Below are positions 45,160 through 47,985 of a DNA stretch of 47,985 bases, one piece after another. The notes under the pieces are model-generated. The model was not told the origin of the DNA. It saw only the letters and a program-made list of their open reading frames with translations, and ran no database searches. The stretch covers positions 1 through 47,985 of the forward strand of contig JAGXAC010000003.1 in assembly GCA_019075925.1 (NCBI GenBank), read 5' to 3'. Origin of the DNA: Hyphomicrobiales bacterium (GTDB taxonomy: Bacteria > Pseudomonadota > Alphaproteobacteria > Rhizobiales > Xanthobacteraceae). Both the position numbers and the translations under genes were made by a program. Numbering within the stretch: the stretch's first letter is position 1; each line of letters begins with the position of its first letter.

Positions 45160-47985
45160 TCAGAAGTCTCGCGCAGAGCCGCCATCGCGTTTGCCGTAAC
45201 CGCCGGCCGTCGGCGACTGGATGATGATCGCCTCGCCTGCATCGATCACGGTGGCATCGCAGCCGGCCAGTTGTTCCAGATGGCCGTCCTTGCGCCGCAC
45301 CCAATTTTCGCCGAGCTGGCCGCTTTCCCCACCGGCCAGCCCGAAAGGCGGCACCCGGCGGTGGCCGGACAGGACGGTACATTCCATCTGCTCGAGAAAA
45401 CGAATGGTGCGAACAATGCCGTCTCCTGCACTCCACCGGCCGCGTCCGCCCGATCCTTTGCGGATGTGAAAATCCTCGAGCAGCACCGGATAGCGGAACT
45501 CCAGGATTTCCGGATCGGTCAACCGCGTATTGGTCATGTGGGTATGCACGGCGTCGGTGCCGGGAAAGCCGGGGCCGGCCGGCGAACCGGAGCAGATCGT
45601 CTCGTAATATTGGTAGCGTTTATTGCCGAAGTTGAGATTGTTCATGGTGCCTTGCGCCGCCGCCATGGCGTCGAGCGCACCGAACAGGCAGTTGGTCACC
45701 TCCTGCGACGTCTCCACGTTGCCGGCGACGACCGCGGCGGGAAACTCCGGCGACAGCAGGGACTTTTTCGGAATGATGATGCGGATCGGGCGCAAGCAGC
45801 CGGCATTCATCGGAATGTCGTCATCAACCATGACCCGGAACACATAAAGCACGGCGGCGCGTGTCACCGGCTCCGGCGCATTGAAATTATTCGGCTGCTG
45901 CGGGCTGGTGCCGGTGAAGTCCACCGTCGCCTCGCGCTTCTTCTTGTCGACGACGATCCGCACCTGGATGACCGTCCCCTGATCCATTTCGGCGGTAAAA
46001 TGCGAATCGTGCAAACGATCGATGACGCGGCGGACGCTCTCCGCCGCGTTGTCCTGAACGTGCTTCATATAAGCGCGCACCACCGGCAGACCGAAATGGC
46101 GCACCATCTTGCGCAGCTCGGCGGCGCCTTTTTCATTGGCGGCAATCTGCGCCTTGACGTCGTTGATGTTCTGCACCGGGTTGCGCGCCGGGAAGCGTCC
46201 ACCGGTCAACAGCGCATAAATCTCCTTCTCCCGAAAACGGCCGCGCTCGACGAGCCGAAAATTGTCCATATAGACGCCTTCCTGCTCAATCGTTGTTGCG
46301 TTCGGCGACATCGATCCGGGCGAGATGCCGCCAATGTCGGCGTGATGGCCGCGCGCGGCGACCCAGAACAGGATTTTGTTCCCGTCAAACACCGGCGTGC
46401 AGACGGTGATATCGGGCAAATGCGTGCCGCCGTTGTAGGGGGCGTTGATGGCATAGACGTCGCCCGGCCGTATCGCGCCGCGGTTCTCGCGAATGATCGT
46501 CTCGACCGCCCGGTCCATCGAGCCGAGATGCACCGGCATGTGCGGCGCGTTGGCGACGAGCGAGCCGTCGCCGGAGAATACCGCACAGGAGAAGTCGAGC
46601 CGCTCATTGATGTTGGTCGAATATGCAGTGTTTTGCAGCGCGACGCCCATCTGCTCCGCTATCGACATGAACAGGTTGTTGAACACTTCCAGCAGGACCG
46701 GATCGGCGCGGGTACCGACGGCATGGGCGCGAACAAGCTTCCGTGCCCGCCGCAAGACCAGGTGATTCTTGCCGGTCAGCGCGGCCTGCCAGCCCGGTTC
46801 GACCACCACCGTCTGGTGCGGCTCAATGATGATCGCCGGTCCATTCACTTTGTGGCCGAGCGAAAGCGCGTCGCGCAGATACACGCCCGCCTTATGCCAT
46901 TTGCCGCCGGAGAAAAAGCGCGTGCGCCGCGCAGGCCTGGGGAGCTTCGTCCGCGTGGTCTTGCGCGTGGCTTCCCGAAACGTCGCACCGCCGCCGACGG
47001 CTTCAACCGATGCCGCTTCGATGACGAGCTTCTTGTCGCGGTCGATAAAGCCGAAGCGCGCTTTGTGCGCACGCTCGAAGGCCGATTGCATGCTTTTAAG
47101 CGGCCCGAACGGCACCTCCAGCGACGTATCGGTGCCGGCATAGCGGACGTGCGCGCGCCGGTGCAGCGCGACTTTACCGGCGGCGACGCCTTGGCCCACT
47201 ACTTCCTCGATCGCCGTCCGCGCCAAGCCGCGCACGGCGCCGGCAAGCGCGGCGTAACCCTGCTTGCCGAAAGGTTCCTCGATCGCTTGCTGGCGTACGC
47301 TGCGGATGTCGGCAAGTCCCATGCCGTAGGCGGACAACAGCGATGAGAACGGGTGGATCAGCACCCGCGTCATGCCGAGCGCATCGGCGACCAGGCAGGC
47401 ATGTTGACCGCCGGCTCCGCCGAAGCAGTTGAGCACGTAACGGGTGACGTCGTAGCCGCGCTGGACGGAAATCTTTTTGATCGCATTCGCCATGTTCTCG
47501 ACGGCGATCTTGATGAACCCGTCGGCGACCTGTTCCGGCGAACGGCCATCGCCGATGTCGCCCGCAAGCGAGGCAAAGGCGACGCCGACAGCGTCGGCGT
47601 CGAGTGCCTGGTCCTGATCCGCCCCGAAAATCCTCGGAAAGAAATCGGGGATCAACTTGCCGACCATCACGTTGGCGTCGGTGACGGCGAGCGGCCCGCC
47701 CCGGCGATAGCATTTCGGTCCGGGATTGGCGCCGGCCGAATCGGGACCGACCCGAAAGCGCGCCCCGTCGAAATGCAGGATCGAACCGCCGCCGGCGGCC
47801 ACCGTGTGGATCAGCATCATCGGCGCACGCATGCGCACGCCGGCGACTTCCGTCTCGAACGCGCGCTCGTAGCCGCCGGCAAAATGCGACACGTCCGTGG
47901 ACGTGCCGCCCATGTCGAAGCCGATCAGCCGATTAAAGCCCGCCTGGCGGCCGGTTTCGGCCATACCGACGACGCCGCCCGCTGG
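45160..47985 (-). CDS. Hydantoinase A/B fusion (5-oxoprolinase-type), partial at its start
   Basis: This is an ATP-dependent cyclic-amide hydrolase of the HyuA/HyuB family, which includes 5-oxoprolinase, N-methylhydantoinase and acetophenone-type enzymes. The frame is open to the window edge, and the sequence begins [16 protein letters not shown], so about 250 N-terminal residues are missing. The HyuA part shows [25 protein letters not shown] and [18 protein letters not shown]. The HyuB part begins at about [25 protein letters not shown] and includes [52 protein letters not shown] and the end [11 protein letters not shown]. The fused order is that of 5-oxoprolinase, but the substrate cannot be fixed from sequence. 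Confidence 0.92.
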   Translation of the reverse strand, partial: PAGGVVGMAETGRQAGFNRLIGFDMGGTSTDVSHFAGGYERAFETEVAGVRMRAPMMLIHTVAAGGGSILHFDGARFRVGPDSAGANPGPKCYRRGGPLAVTDANVMVGKLIPDFFPRIFGADQDQALDADAVGVAFASLAGDIGDGRSPEQVADGFIKIAVENMANAIKKISVQRGYDVTRYVLNCFGGAGGQHACLVADALGMTRVLIHPFSSLLSAYGMGLADIRSVRQQAIEEPFGKQGYAALAGAVRGLARTAIEEVVGQGVAAGKVALHRRAHVRYAGTDTSLEVPFGPLKSMQSAFERAHKARFGFIDRDKKLVIEAASVEAVGGGATFREATRKTTRTKLPRPARRTRFFSGGKWHKAGVYLRDALSLGHKVNGPAIIIEPHQTVVVEPGWQAALTGKNHLVLRRARKLVRAHAVGTRADPVLLEVFNNLFMSIAEQMGVALQNTAYSTNINERLDFSCAVFSGDGSLVANAPHMPVHLGSMDRAVETIIRENRGAIRPGDVYAINAPYNGGTHLPDITVCTPVFDGNKILFWVAARGHHADIGGISPGSMSPNATTIEQEGVYMDNFRLVERGRFREKEIYALLTGGRFPARNPVQNINDVKAQIAANEKGAAELRKMVRHFGLPVVRAYMKHVQDNAAESVRRVIDRLHDSHFTAEMDQGTVIQVRIVVDKKKREATVDFTGTSPQQPNNFNAPEPVTRAAVLYVFRVMVDDDIPMNAGCLRPIRIIIPKKSLLSPEFPAAVVAGNVETSQEVTNCLFGALDAMAAAQGTMNNLNFGNKRYQYYETICSGSPAGPGFPGTDAVHTHMTNTRLTDPEILEFRYPVLLEDFHIRKGSGGRGRWSAGDGIVRTIRFLEQMECTVLSGHRRVPPFGLAGGESGQLGENWVRRKDGHLEQLAGCDATVIDAGEAIIIQSPTAGGYGKRDGGSARDF

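Noticed and set aside
45271-47346. 691-codon open frame on the plus strand, antisense to the hydantoinase gene
   Set aside because: It is Arg/His-rich mirror sequence; the opposite strand encodes a clear HyuA/HyuB protein.

Overview
The window is 48 kb of GC-rich chromosome from a Gram-negative alphaproteobacterium, most likely a Hyphomicrobiales (Rhizobiales) member of the Bradyrhizobium/Rhodopseudomonas/Xanthobacteraceae type. The pointers are the gene order rsmH-ftsL-ftsI ... ftsZ-lpxC-bamD-recN-ligA, the split transhydrogenase pntAA-pntAB-pntB behind an aa3-oxidase subunit IV gene, a type A RNase P RNA beside the division cluster, FtsZ with a long linker and DIPAFLRRQ tail, and several short palindromic repeat families I recognise from that group. 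Genus-level placement is inference. No tRNA, rRNA, CRISPR, transposase or phage gene was seen.

Layout. (1) 1-6.9 kb, plus strand: small hypothetical genes, a UPF0178/YaiI gene preceded by a duplicated scrap of its own 5' end and by a truncated antitoxin-like gene, about 0.8 kb of repeat-rich DNA, a conserved 49-residue protein, an L,D-transpeptidase with a Gln/Tyr-rich tail, prmA carrying an in-frame palindromic repeat, an M24 aminopeptidase P and a DUF3309 peptide. (2) 6.9-33.7 kb, minus strand: one long division and cell-wall (dcw) cluster. Read in transcription order it is rsmH, ftsL, ftsI, murE, murF, mraY, murD, ftsW, murG, murC, a class I glutamine amidotransferase, murB, an FAD-dependent monooxygenase, ddl, ftsQ, ftsA, ftsZ (terminator), lpxC, bamD, recN, ligA. 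Many genes overlap by 4 nt. The amidotransferase and the monooxygenase are not standard dcw members, and mraZ is absent from its usual place before rsmH. (3) 34.0-37.6 kb, plus: an AmpD-like amidase, rnpB with a strong terminator, a siroheme-synthase-like gene whose methyltransferase half is degenerate, and a phthalate-dioxygenase-reductase-type flavoprotein. (4) 37.7-41.5 kb, plus: cytochrome aa3 subunit IV, pntAA, pntAB, pntB and a small membrane protein. (5) 41.4-45.1 kb: a TetR repressor divergent from an EmrA/EmrB efflux pair, with two near-identical palindromic operators placed on recognisable promoters. (6) 45.2 kb to the end, minus: a fused hydantoinase A/B (5-oxoprolinase-type) gene that runs off the window.

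How it works together. The central block makes lipid II (MurB-G, MraY, Ddl), polymerises it at the septum (FtsW/FtsI with FtsL/FtsQ) and positions division (FtsZ/FtsA). LpxC and BamD serve the outer membrane, and RecN and LigA serve DNA repair and replication. The L,D-transpeptidase and the amidase are further peptidoglycan enzymes nearby. The most unusual signals are the repeat domesticated inside PrmA, the amidotransferase and monooxygenase embedded in the dcw cluster, the missing mraZ, the decayed SUMT domain of the CysG-like protein and the two-operator TetR/efflux switch.
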